Positions 25,588-33,929 of a DNA stretch of 64,000 nt are shown here, piece after piece. Position 1 is the stretch's first letter. Each line of letters starts with the position of its first letter. The DNA is from Nesterenkonia natronophila (GTDB lineage: Bacteria > Actinomycetota > Actinomycetes > Actinomycetales > Micrococcaceae): the NCBI RefSeq assembly GCF_003595215.1, contig NZ_QYZP01000001.1, forward strand, positions 372,001 through 436,000, read 5' to 3'. The translations under genes were made by a program, and so were the position numbers. The notes beneath the pieces were generated by a model. The model was not told the DNA's origin and did no database searches. It worked only from the letters and a program-made list of their open reading frames with translations.

Positions 25588-26871
25588 GTGATTGACATCA
25601 AGGACCTCATCGCCGAACCCGAAAAGTACCGCGCCAGCCAGCGAGCACGCAGGGCCGACGAGTCCGTAGTGGATGCTCTCCTAGAGGCGTCTCAGGCTCG
25701 CTCCAGTGCGCTCACGCAGTTTGAGACGCTGCGTGCTGAGCAGAAGGCGCAGGGGAAGAAGGTGGCCAAGGCACAAGGTGAGGAGAAAGAGGAGCTGCTC
25801 GCCCAAGTCAAGCAGCTCGCTTCTGATGTGAAGTCGGCTGAAGCCGCGGCCGATGACGCCGCCGCCCGGCTGCGCACCATACAGTCCTCATTCCCCAACC
25901 TCATTCATGAAGGAGTGCCAGCTGGCGGGGAGGAGGACTTCGTCACTCTTCGTACTGAGGGCTCACCGCGGGACTTCTCCGCTGAGGGCTTTGAACCGAG
26001 GGACCACCTGGCCCTTGGGGAGCTCTTGGGTGCGGTTGACATGGAGCGTGGAGCGAAGGTTTCCGGCTCGCGGTTCTACTTCCTCAAGGGGATAGGCGCC
26101 CGGCTGGAGCTGGCGATCATGCAGATGGGCCTGGATCAGGCTGTGCAGGCCGAGTTCACGCCGATGATCACGCCCACTCTGGTTCGCCCGGAGACCATGG
26201 ATGGCACCGGGTATCTTGAGGCGCACGATGATGTCTATCACTTGGAGCGGGACGACCTGTACTTGGTCGGGACTTCAGAAGTTGCCCTGGCCGGCTATCA
26301 CGCTGACGAGATCCTAGACCTCTCCGCCGGGCCCCTCCGTTACGCGGGGTGGTCTAGCTGTTACCGGCGTGAAGCCGGTTCGCACGGTAAGGACACCCGC
26401 GGGATCATCCGAGTCCACCAGTTCAACAAGCTGGAGATGTTCGTCTACTGCACGGCCGAGGACTCTAAGGCCGAGCACGAGCGTCTGCTGGCCTGGGAGG
26501 AACAGATGCTGGGCAAATTGGAACTGCCCTACCGTGTGATCGATACTGCGGCCGGAGACCTGGGGCTCTCTGCAGCAAGGAAGTTTGACTGCGAGGCGTG
26601 GGTCCCCTCTCAAGACACCTACCGGGAACTGACCTCCACCTCCGACACCACCACATTCCAGGCTCGGCGTCTCAATATTCGTGAGCGCACCGTGCGCGCC
26701 GATGGAGCCAAGGGCTCTACTCAGCCTGTGGCAACCTTGAATGGGACGCTGGCCACCACGCGCTGGATCGTGGCCCTGCTTGAAAATCACCAGCAGGCAG
26801 ATGGTTCGGTGCATGTCCCTGAGGCGCTTCGCCGGTATCTGGGTGGCCTGGAAGTCTTGGAACCGCAGTAG
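25588..26871 (+). CDS. serS: Seryl-tRNA synthetase
   Basis: This class II aminoacyl-tRNA synthetase charges tRNA-Ser. The N-terminal antiparallel coiled coil spans about residues 25-105. Motif 2 is in [21 protein letters not shown] and motif 3 in [19 protein letters not shown]. At 427 residues it is normal length. The start is a GTG at 25588 with a weak upstream site (AGTAGG). The promoter must share the 95-bp divergent gap with the lipid kinase. Confidence 0.97.
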   Translation: MIDIKDLIAEPEKYRASQRARRADESVVDALLEASQARSSALTQFETLRAEQKAQGKKVAKAQGEEKEELLAQVKQLASDVKSAEAAADDAAARLRTIQSSFPNLIHEGVPAGGEEDFVTLRTEGSPRDFSAEGFEPRDHLALGELLGAVDMERGAKVSGSRFYFLKGIGARLELAIMQMGLDQAVQAEFTPMITPTLVRPETMDGTGYLEAHDDVYHLERDDLYLVGTSEVALAGYHADEILDLSAGPLRYAGWSSCYRREAGSHGKDTRGIIRVHQFNKLEMFVYCTAEDSKAEHERLLAWEEQMLGKLELPYRVIDTAAGDLGLSAARKFDCEAWVPSQDTYRELTSTSDTTTFQARRLNIRERTVRADGAKGSTQPVATLNGTLATTRWIVALLENHQQADGSVHVPEALRRYLGGLEVLEPQ

Positions 26872-27056
26872 GGTTCATCCAGTGGGCAGTCAGGTAATGC
26901 TCATCTTCGCTCGATAGCAAAGAGTGTGAGAACTCGAAGATCGGCCAGGGAAGGCCAGCCTCATCTTGCTGGCGCCGCTTCTTGTGAGTTTCTAAGATTT
27001 AGATGTGACGTCGACAGAGCGCCGGCGCACCGTTCGCGCATCGAAGGAGTGTCGAG

Positions 27057-27551
27057 ATGACCAAGACTGCTGATTACACTGTTCCCGGACTAGGGAAAGA
27101 AAACGGCGAGGAGATCGCGGGCCTTCTGCAGGACCGTCTGCACGCACTCAATGACCTGCAGCTTGTGCTGAAGCACGTGCACTGGAACGTCGTGGGCCCC
27201 AATTTCATCGGTGTCCACGAGATGCTGGACCCGCAGACCGAAGAGGTCCGGGGACACGTTGACGAAGTCGCTGAGCGGATTGCCACCCTCGGCTCCGCAC
27301 CCTCAGGGCTCTCCGGAAACCTAGTCGCTGATCGTCGGTGGCAGGACTACCCACTTTTCAAGGCCAGCGTCGAGGACCACCTCGCTGAGTTGGATAAGGT
27401 CTACACCGGTGTCATCGAGGATCACCGCCAGCTGATCAGCAAGGTGGGCGACACCGATCCCATCACAGAAGACCTCCTCATCGGTCAGGTCAAGGCGCTG
27501 GAACTCTTCCAGTGGTTCATTCGCAGCCACGTGGAGAAGATCTCCGCCTAG
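27057..27551 (+). CDS. dps: Dps family DNA-binding ferritin-like protein
   Basis: This 164-residue Dps-type mini-ferritin forms dodecamers that oxidise and store iron and can bind DNA. The ferroxidase-site pattern is present as HVHWNVVGPNFIGVHEMLDPQTEEVRGHVDEVAERI, with His, Asp and Glu ligands. The N-terminal tail is short and not strongly basic, so DNA binding is uncertain. AAGGAG precedes the ATG. The gene is monocistronic: 185 bp of non-coding DNA lies upstream and a perfect hairpin follows. Confidence 0.92.
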   Translation: MTKTADYTVPGLGKENGEEIAGLLQDRLHALNDLQLVLKHVHWNVVGPNFIGVHEMLDPQTEEVRGHVDEVAERIATLGSAPSGLSGNLVADRRWQDYPLFKASVEDHLAELDKVYTGVIEDHRQLISKVGDTDPITEDLLIGQVKALELFQWFIRSHVEKISA

Positions 27552-27570
27552 GGGCTTGATCTGAGATCTC

Positions 27571-27616
27571 AGAGGGCGACGACGCAGCCAGGGACATGGC
27601 GGTGTCGTCGCCCTCT
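27571..27616 (+). terminator. Terminator after dps
   Basis: AGAGGGCGACGAC (27571-27583) pairs perfectly with GTCGTCGCCCTCT (27604-27616) around a 20-nt loop, followed by TTGT. It starts 19 bp after the dps stop. The next 190 bp up to the SorC gene hold no gene that I can support. Confidence 0.75.
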
Positions 27617-27809
27617 TTGTGCCGTGGGCAAATTGAGCCGCTTGAGTGTATCTTCGGCCGCATTCCTATTGGCTCCGAGAGCGAGCCGGAAACTCTCTAC
27701 CTCCGCCGTTGGCCCTGACCGAGCCGGCGCTTGTGAACCGCGCAGAACCTAGGCTCTGCCAATCTTCCCACTAAGTTCTCTTGGGGAGTCCTGGGTCCAA
27801 GGTCCGATT

Positions 27810-27827
27810 GCTCGGCTTCAGCCGAGC
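27810..27827 (-). terminator. Hairpin spanning the stop codon of the SorC regulator
   Basis: GCTCGGCT (27810-27817) and AGCCGAGC (27820-27827) are perfectly complementary. The regulator's TGA lies in the tip, at 27818-27820. The position fits a compact terminator or mRNA 3'-end stabiliser, although no U tract follows. Confidence 0.45.
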
Positions 27828-28753
27828 CTGCATGCATACTCGGCTGTTCGGATGTCAGTTATGAGGACATCGACCAGCTCTGACCGGAGCACAGCAAGTA
27901 CAGCATCATGCTTTCCATGCCCGCCTCCAATGGCAATTTTGTGAGGCACTGATGCTAGCTGTTCAGTGCTAATCCCGATTGTGCGACTCGTCAGGTGCGG
28001 AACCGCAGCGCCGTTCGTTGTTAGCAAACTGGTACCAAGTTCGGAAACGACGCCCAAACTCCTGGCTTGTGACATTTCATTCCACTCGCTTAGCTGTGTG
28101 GCGAGCAAGGAACTATTGGGCCACCCACCGATGGACAGTACCGCCTTACTAATATGATCTAGACGTTTCAATGATCGGATGATTGATGGCTGGGCAGTAA
28201 TCGCTCGAGCGGCTGGTGCATCGGTGGTGACTAGAGGTGCATGTAAAGGAAAAATGCGGTTTGTAGCGACTCCTAGTGAGAGTATGGCCTGCATCCCCTG
28301 GTTCCAAGTCGAGGTAGCCACCCCCGTAAGCTGAACCACCTCGCAGTTAGGAAACTCGCCAACGACGCGACACATATCGACGATTGTGCGACCCGAAGTG
28401 AGGCCGATAACGTCGTCCTCGTTCACGGTCTCTCGAACAACGCGCGCTCCAACCCGTGCAAGATCTTTCCGTACCTGGGACGGCTCGTCACTCGACGTTT
28501 CTACGGCGATCACTGACTGAAGCCCAAATTTCTGCGCCACTTTTCGCGAGAGATGTGTATCTATGACTTCTGGCATGTTCAAGCGGACTTCAATGAGACC
28601 GGTCTCTCGTGCGCGCCGTACCATACGCCCGACTTTGAATCGGGACAGCTCCAATTCTTCCGCAATATCGATTAATGGCCGCCCCTCTTGTAAGTGTTGC
28701 AGTGCAACGTAGGCGCAGAGCATCTGTTCAGACAACCCGATAGGAGTGCTCAT
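27818..28753 (-). CDS. SorC/DeoR-type sugar-responsive transcriptional regulator
   Basis: This 311-residue regulator has an N-terminal helix-turn-helix (about residues 20-50: PLIDIAEELELSRFKVGRMVRRARETGLI) and a C-terminal sugar-phosphate-binding SIS-like domain. The latter includes DVIGLTSGRTIVDMCRVV and a late HKIAIGGGHGKHDAVLAVL. SorC-family proteins usually bind phosphorylated sugars and control the adjacent catabolic operon. It is divergent from the ABC transporter genes with a 106-bp gap, and its start codon lies inside a 14-bp palindrome. Base composition is noticeably more AT-rich than dps next door, marking the edge of a probable acquired island. Confidence 0.88.
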   Translation of the reverse strand: MSTPIGLSEQMLCAYVALQHLQEGRPLIDIAEELELSRFKVGRMVRRARETGLIEVRLNMPEVIDTHLSRKVAQKFGLQSVIAVETSSDEPSQVRKDLARVGARVVRETVNEDDVIGLTSGRTIVDMCRVVGEFPNCEVVQLTGVATSTWNQGMQAILSLGVATNRIFPLHAPLVTTDAPAARAITAQPSIIRSLKRLDHISKAVLSIGGWPNSSLLATQLSEWNEMSQARSLGVVSELGTSLLTTNGAAVPHLTSRTIGISTEQLASVPHKIAIGGGHGKHDAVLAVLRSELVDVLITDIRTAEYACRLG

Positions 28754-28760
28754 ATGAGCA
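28747..28760. promoter_or_regulatory. Palindrome over the SorC regulator start, candidate operator
   Basis: TGCTCATATGAGCA is a perfect 14-bp palindrome containing the regulator's ATG at 28751-28753 (complement). It lies at the regulator end of the divergent gap, where an autoregulatory SorC site would be expected. On the plus strand, TTGCAA at 28767 and TAATGT at 28790 with a 17-bp spacer could be a weak promoter for the transporter operon. Confidence 0.4.
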
Positions 28761-28859
28761 TATTAGTTGCAAGATAGAGCACTGCAAAATAATGTGTTCC
28801 ATGTCATATTGAGTGTGCTCCGAGTGGCTCTGCTCGTGCACTGAGACTTGGGAGAATTC

Positions 28860-30224
28860 ATGCGAGATCTCAAACCAAATCGCCGTTGCCTGGTTAGCGT
28901 GGGCCTTGTGGCCGCTTTGGCTATGACTGGATGTGCGGGAGGGGACTCTGAGGGTCCGCCCGAAGACGAGATTGAATCTTTCGATTGGCAGAATTATGAG
29001 GGAGAGGAGATTACTCTTCTCTTCAATGAGCACCCACTCGCCAACGCCTTGAGTGCTCAGCTGGAAGACTTTGAAGAGCTCACAGGTATCGAGGTCGCTA
29101 TTGAGACTCTTTCGGAGACTGACTACATGACGCGGATCCTCACCGAACTGCAGTCGGGTAGCTCCGCCTACGACGTGTTTATGACCTCTCAGCCGATGAA
29201 TTACCAGTACGCAGCAGCAGGTTGGATTGAAGAGCTTGATCCCTGGATTGAAGATGAGCGTTACACAGCGTCCGACTGGGACTTTGATGACTTCTTCCCG
29301 GCCATCATCGACTCATTGCGCTGGGATACGACTGAGTGGGGAGGGGCGGGTGAAGGTCCGCTATGGGCCTTACCGGCAAATGAGGAGGGATATGCGCTCT
29401 TCTATCGCGAGGATATCCTGGAAGACGCCGGTGTAGATGTCCCGGAGACCATTGATGAACTCATCGATGCAGCATCCGAACTCGATGGATATGAGTTCGA
29501 CGGTCAGACTGTCTCCGGATTCGTTAGCCGCGGTCACCCGACCTATCCGACCTTGAACCCGTACAGCACATTTTTCCTCGCCCATGGGGCCCAAGATATT
29601 GTCGATGGCGAAGCTGACGTGGATTCACCGGAGAATATTGCGGCGCTAGAGCAGTGGGTCGATTTGATGCAGCACGCGCCTGAGGGCGCTTCAACCTATA
29701 CATGGTATGAGGCTCAGCAAGACTTCATTGCCGGCAACGCGGCCTTTTACATAGATGCCGATCATATGGCACCGGACTTCGAGAATGACACCAACATCTC
29801 TGGCAACGTCGGCTATGCCCTGCCGCCAGAAGGACCCGAGGGCCGTGGCTCTAGCATGTGGGTGTGGTCGTTGGGAATGAATGCCCATTCAGAGGCGAAA
29901 GGGCCGGCTTGGCTCTTTATGCAGTGGGCCACATCTCAGGAGGTCATGACCGAGGCTATTGATCTCGGCAATATGAACCCCACCCGCATTTCCGTCGGGG
30001 AAGGCCCAGAGATGGAAGCTGCGACGGAGGATTGGGGGGACTATAACGAGGTATGGCAGGAAATTCTTCACGAGCATGCAGAGTGGGCATACACACCCGC
30101 TGCACTGTGGCCTGAGGCAGGTGACATATGGGCGAACGCCATCCAGTCCGCAGTGCTGGGCGAGCAATCACCCGAAGAGGCGTTGTCCGACGCAGCTCAG
30201 AGAATCAACGCAGCCATGGAGTGA
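28860..30224 (+). CDS. CUT1-type carbohydrate ABC transporter substrate-binding lipoprotein
   Basis: This 454-residue extracellular sugar- or polyol-binding protein has a signal peptide with lipobox MTGC (MTGCAGG, about residues 21-24) and an acidic linker. The mature fold is family 1 SBP (YDVFMTSQPMNYQYAAAGWIEELDPW; ALPANEEGYALFYREDILEDAG; FIAGNAAFYIDADHM). The start is the ATG at 28860 behind GGGAG; an in-frame TTG at 28848 would place that site inside the gene. Two permease genes follow. No ATPase gene is nearby, as is common for CUT1 systems that share an MsmK/MsiK-type ATPase. Confidence 0.9.
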   Translation: MRDLKPNRRCLVSVGLVAALAMTGCAGGDSEGPPEDEIESFDWQNYEGEEITLLFNEHPLANALSAQLEDFEELTGIEVAIETLSETDYMTRILTELQSGSSAYDVFMTSQPMNYQYAAAGWIEELDPWIEDERYTASDWDFDDFFPAIIDSLRWDTTEWGGAGEGPLWALPANEEGYALFYREDILEDAGVDVPETIDELIDAASELDGYEFDGQTVSGFVSRGHPTYPTLNPYSTFFLAHGAQDIVDGEADVDSPENIAALEQWVDLMQHAPEGASTYTWYEAQQDFIAGNAAFYIDADHMAPDFENDTNISGNVGYALPPEGPEGRGSSMWVWSLGMNAHSEAKGPAWLFMQWATSQEVMTEAIDLGNMNPTRISVGEGPEMEAATEDWGDYNEVWQEILHEHAEWAYTPAALWPEAGDIWANAIQSAVLGEQSPEEALSDAAQRINAAME

Positions 30225-30299
30225 CCACCCCGTATTGAGGTCGCCGACCTCGCTGCCCCTGGCTTATTCCTGTCGACCCAAATTCGAAGGTTATGTCGA

Positions 30300-31157
30300 A
30301 TGAAACATAAACCTGCGTTGCCATATCTCCTGGTGCTGCCCGGTATTGCGGTCCTTGTAGCGATCCTCTATCCGTTCTTCACGGGGGCGTACTGGTCTTT
30401 TACCTCGTACCGCCTCAACAGGGGAGACCCGGATTTAAACTGGGGCCGTAACTACTGGAGCCTGTTCACTACAGGCGACGGGCTGAATGCGATATCGGTT
30501 ACCTTGACGTACGTTGTCGCAGTCGTCATTATCGAGTTGGTGCTAGGTGTCGGATTGGCTCTACTGCTGAACTCCAACCGCTACGGCAACTACTTCAGGT
30601 TGATCATCGTTCTGCCATTGCTCTTGCCACCGGTCATTGCGGCATTGATGTGGAATGTGATGCTCACTCAGAACGGAGTGGTGAACTACCTACTCGATTC
30701 AGCTGGATTGCCGACTCTGCTATGGCTGAACAGTCCGCAAACCGCCCTAATGTCAGTCATCCTTATTGATGTTTGGATCTTCACTCCTTTCGTGGTGCTT
30801 CTTGCGCAGGCCGGGTTGCGCAGTGTCCCCAAGGAGCTGGCTGAGGCTTCAGCTGTTGATGGAGCAGGGCCAGTCAAACACTTTTTCTCGATAACTTTAC
30901 CCATGATGTTCCCAATCCTTATTGTAATTATCACATTTCGTGGCATAGATTCTCTAAAAATGTTTGATATTATCTACACCACCACCGCCGGGGGTCCTGT
31001 TGGTTCTACTACAAACCTGCATGTGATGGCCTACCTAGAGGGCATCCGTAACCTTAACTTTGGTATGGCAATGACAGCTCTCATCGTGTTGTGGGCACTG
31101 TGTTATGCGAGTGCTTACGTGCTGCTCAGGTTCCGCCGTCAGGAGGCAATGTCATGA
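30300..31157 (+). CDS. Carbohydrate ABC transporter permease (MalF/UgpA-like)
   Basis: This 285-residue membrane protein has about six transmembrane helices. The EAA loop reads ELAEASAVDGAGPVKHFFSITLPMM, the contact site for the ATPase. The N-terminus PALPYLLVLPGIAVLVAILYP is typical of UgpA/MalF-like CUT1 permeases. It lies 75 bp after the binding protein and overlaps the second permease by 4 bp. Codon use shifts toward A/T at third positions relative to the flanking chromosome. Confidence 0.9.
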   Translation: MKHKPALPYLLVLPGIAVLVAILYPFFTGAYWSFTSYRLNRGDPDLNWGRNYWSLFTTGDGLNAISVTLTYVVAVVIIELVLGVGLALLLNSNRYGNYFRLIIVLPLLLPPVIAALMWNVMLTQNGVVNYLLDSAGLPTLLWLNSPQTALMSVILIDVWIFTPFVVLLAQAGLRSVPKELAEASAVDGAGPVKHFFSITLPMMFPILIVIITFRGIDSLKMFDIIYTTTAGGPVGSTTNLHVMAYLEGIRNLNFGMAMTALIVLWALCYASAYVLLRFRRQEAMS

Positions 31158-32023
31158 GAACTACCTCCTCGGCAAGGAGTAGCTCCATGCGGGCCCATAA
31201 GCGCCGGAAGCCTATCCACGCTGCACTCGTAACCATAGCTTTGGTGGCATGGAGTATTTTTGCATTGGCGCCACTTGTCTGGATCTTTATGATGTCTCTC
31301 AAATTGCCCCGAGACATAATTTCCTATCCGCCGAGTTTTATTTTTAGTCCCACAGTTGATAATTATATAACTGTTTTTAGTGATGCACGCTTTTTGCAGC
31401 CTTTTATCAATTCAATTATCGTTACACTCGGTTCACTAGTTCTCACTTTGATTATTGGTTTACCGACTGCGTATGCCTTGGCGCGCTTTAGATTTAAGGG
31501 GCGTGAGAGCATAGGTTTCGGAATACTATCACTCAGGTTTGCTCCAGAGCTGTTGATAATTTTGCCTCTGTTCTTGATGTACCAAGGAATCGGCTTAGTC
31601 GACAGCTACGTAGGGTTAGTTCTTGCGTATCAGATTGTCACGCTTCCTATGTTGGTGTGGATGCTTCGCTCATTCATCGAGGACCTTCCTCAAGAATTGG
31701 AAGAGGCTGTTGCCATCGATGGAGGAACTCGATGGACAGCCTTTCGTCACGTCTTATTCCGGTTAATGGTGCCTGGCCTAAGCGCTAGTCTCATGTTGTC
31801 GTTTGTTTGGGCATGGAATAACTATGTGTTGCCTTTAGTTCTAGGAGGTCGCAACACTTCAGTAGTAACCACCGGAATTCAATCATATATGTCACATCAA
31901 TCAATTGAGTGGGGTCCAATGGCCGCGGCAACAATGATATCCATTATTCCAGGAGTACTTTTTGCTATTTTTGCCCTTCGATGGATTGTTGGTGGCCTAA
32001 CTGCCGGAACCGTAAAGGGGTAG
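31154..32023 (+). CDS. Carbohydrate ABC transporter permease (MalG/UgpE-like)
   Basis: This 289-residue partner permease has about six transmembrane helices and the EAA loop ELEEAVAIDGGTRWTAFRHVLFRLM. The ATG at 31154 overlaps the previous stop and has AGGAGG (31141-31146) with 7 bp spacing. The stretch from about 31290 to 31480 is strikingly AT-rich, with runs such as TTTATTTTTAG and AATTATATAAC, unlike the rest of the window. The reading frame remains open and the protein looks intact, so this is foreign composition rather than decay. Confidence 0.9.
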   Translation: MRTTSSARSSSMRAHKRRKPIHAALVTIALVAWSIFALAPLVWIFMMSLKLPRDIISYPPSFIFSPTVDNYITVFSDARFLQPFINSIIVTLGSLVLTLIIGLPTAYALARFRFKGRESIGFGILSLRFAPELLIILPLFLMYQGIGLVDSYVGLVLAYQIVTLPMLVWMLRSFIEDLPQELEEAVAIDGGTRWTAFRHVLFRLMVPGLSASLMLSFVWAWNNYVLPLVLGGRNTSVVTTGIQSYMSHQSIEWGPMAAATMISIIPGVLFAIFALRWIVGGLTAGTVKG

Positions 32024-32034
32024 ATACTTAATTG

Positions 32035-32047
32035 TATCATCATGATA
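32035..32047. promoter_or_regulatory. Small palindrome just upstream of the polyol dehydrogenase
   Basis: TATCAT-C-ATGATA is a perfect 6-bp inverted repeat ending 9 bp before the dehydrogenase start and touching its AGGA ribosome site. It could be an operator or a translational hairpin. Short AT-rich palindromes in this local composition may also be coincidental. Confidence 0.25.
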
Positions 32048-32056
32048 GGATAAAAA

Positions 32057-33100
32057 ATGGAAATTAACTACCCAGCGTTCGGTCGAGCTAGCGTTATGAT
32101 TGACGTGTTCAAGGTGGAGCTGCAAAATCGGCGTATTCCGGAATTGCACCCGGGGGAGGTCCTCGTGGAGATCGAGGCCGTGGGGGTCTGCGGTTCTGAC
32201 ACGCATTTCTACGAGGAGGGTGTCATTGGCGATATCATCGTCGAGGGCCCGATCGTACTCGGTCATGAGAGTGCTGGTCAGATCGCGGCAGTAGGTCCGG
32301 GTGTCGATCCGGAGCGAGTTGGAACACGTGTAGCGATCGAGCCGCAGAAGCCCTGCCGTCGATGTGAGTTCTGCAAGAGCGGACGCTATCACTTGTGCCC
32401 CAAGATGGAGTTCTATGGTGCATACCCGATAGATGGCTCTTTTGCAGACTATGCGGTGATTGATGACGACTTCGCACATGCTATGCCCGATGAGATGTCA
32501 GGTGAGGAAGGTGCTCTAATTGAGCCGGTTTCAGTTGCTCTTCATGCATGTCGGCGGGCTAAAGTGCTCCCAGCTTCCAAAGTCCTGATTGCCGGAGCCG
32601 GCCCGATCGGCGCCCTGACGGCTCAGGTGGCTCGAGCATTCGGGGCAATAGAAATTGTAGTCAGCGACCCGATTGAAAATCGCCGACGGTTCGCTCTCGA
32701 ACATGGTGCCACCGGTGCCCTGGATCCGGCGGTGACCGACCTGAGTGAATATGGGGAGTACTTCGATGTCTTTATCGATGCTTCGGGAAACCCGAACGCA
32801 ATTCTCTCCGCTATCCCTGCGATCAAACGTGGAGGGCAGGCATGTCTGGTGGGAATGGGGGGCCAGACACTGGAAGTCCCCATTGCTCTGTTACAGCACC
32901 GAGAAATTAGTCTCACTGGCACGTATCGATATGCTAATACTTGGCCAGATGCCATTGCTCTCGTGGCGTCCGGGAAGCTGCGGGTTAAGGAGCTTGTCAC
33001 TCATCGTTACGGCCTTGATCAAGTCGGCGAGGCATTGATGAAGACCAAGACAGATCCCCTTGCGATCAAGACTATAGTCATTCCTGCGATGACATTGTAG
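32057..33100 (+). CDS. Zinc-dependent polyol (sorbitol/xylitol-type) dehydrogenase
   Basis: This 347-residue medium-chain dehydrogenase oxidises a polyol to a ketose with NAD(P)+. Catalytic zinc ligands are visible as Cys in GVCGSD, His in LGHESAG and Glu in EPVSVALHACRRA. The structural-zinc loop has four cysteines, PCRRCEFCKSGRYHLC. The cofactor site reads IAGAGPIGALTAQVARAFGA. It belongs to the sorbitol/L-arabinitol/xylitol dehydrogenase branch; the exact polyol is unknown. It comes 33 bp after the permeases and ends the plus-strand operon. With the kinase and AraD-like epimerase on the other strand, a pentitol that yields L-ribulose is the simplest substrate. Confidence 0.88.
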   Translation: MEINYPAFGRASVMIDVFKVELQNRRIPELHPGEVLVEIEAVGVCGSDTHFYEEGVIGDIIVEGPIVLGHESAGQIAAVGPGVDPERVGTRVAIEPQKPCRRCEFCKSGRYHLCPKMEFYGAYPIDGSFADYAVIDDDFAHAMPDEMSGEEGALIEPVSVALHACRRAKVLPASKVLIAGAGPIGALTAQVARAFGAIEIVVSDPIENRRRFALEHGATGALDPAVTDLSEYGEYFDVFIDASGNPNAILSAIPAIKRGGQACLVGMGGQTLEVPIALLQHREISLTGTYRYANTWPDAIALVASGKLRVKELVTHRYGLDQVGEALMKTKTDPLAIKTIVIPAMTL

Positions 33101-33180
33101 TTGTGTCAGGTAGCGAGCGAGTAGCACCGTCGCCTTCAATCCACGGCACCAAGGTGAGGCTGAGGTGCTCCTTGTTTCTT

Positions 33181-33903
33181 CTAGTTTCTTTGCCCGTACG
33201 CACGTTGATAACGTCTGTAAAGTGCATCGATTAGTTCTTGGTCAATTCGCCTGACATCATCGTGCTGACGCGCAATGTGAATCGTACGGGCAACATCTTC
33301 GCACATCACTGCAGCTTTGACAGCAGCTTCAGCATCTGGACCGATGGTAAATGGCCCGTGCTGTGCCATCAGGACAGCAGGTGATCGGGAATGACGAAGT
33401 GTTTCTACAATCCCTCGTCCGATGGAATCGTCCCCGATAAGCGCAAAAGGGCCAACTGGAATATCACCGCCAAACTCGTCAGCCATCATGGTCAGTGCGC
33501 ACGGGATCGGTTCTTGTCGAGCTGCCCATGCCGTCGCATATGTGGAATGCGTATGAACAACTCCTCCGATCTCACCCATGTGTCGGTACACGTAGGCATG
33601 AGCGGCTGTATCGGAAGACGGCTGGAGACGGTCTGCGGTACCGTCGTTGATCTTATTACCATCAAGCTCGCAGACGACCATGACTTCTGGCGATAGGGCG
33701 TCATACGACACACCTGATGGCTTAATTACGAACAAGCCCGGGACTCCAGCGTTTCCGCTGCCTGGAACGCGTTCGGAGACGTTCCCTGCCGTCCACACAA
33801 CCAGGCGATTTCGCGTGAGTTCTTTGTGGAGACTGGCCACGCGACGTTGGGTCTCGGCTACGGAGTCCTGGATTTCAGGCGGCAGGGCATTCAATCTCAG
33901 CAT
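33181..33903 (-). CDS. L-ribulose-5-phosphate 4-epimerase-like class II aldolase
   Basis: This 240-residue zinc enzyme of the AraD/FucA family is expected to interconvert L-ribulose 5-phosphate and D-xylulose 5-phosphate. Signatures are TAGNVSERVPG and VIKPSGVSYDAL for phosphate binding, SSDTAAHAYVYR, and the zinc ligands in VVHTHSTYATAWAARQ. The HTHSxYATxWA sequence favours true 4-epimerase (AraD/UlaF/SgbE) over fuculose aldolase. AGGAG precedes the ATG by 5 bp. It follows the FGGY kinase by 26 bp on the same strand, forming a kinase-epimerase operon convergent with the dehydrogenase. Confidence 0.87.
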   Translation of the reverse strand: MLRLNALPPEIQDSVAETQRRVASLHKELTRNRLVVWTAGNVSERVPGSGNAGVPGLFVIKPSGVSYDALSPEVMVVCELDGNKINDGTADRLQPSSDTAAHAYVYRHMGEIGGVVHTHSTYATAWAARQEPIPCALTMMADEFGGDIPVGPFALIGDDSIGRGIVETLRHSRSPAVLMAQHGPFTIGPDAEAAVKAAVMCEDVARTIHIARQHDDVRRIDQELIDALYRRYQRAYGQRN

Positions 33904-33929
33904 GGTTTCTCCTAGTGTCGATCATTGGC

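Noticed and set aside
24440..25591. Long plus-strand open frame of 383 codons opposite the lipid kinase
   Set aside because: It is antisense to a gene with clear DAGK motifs, has no recognisable domain, and its composition is the mirror of high-GC codon bias.
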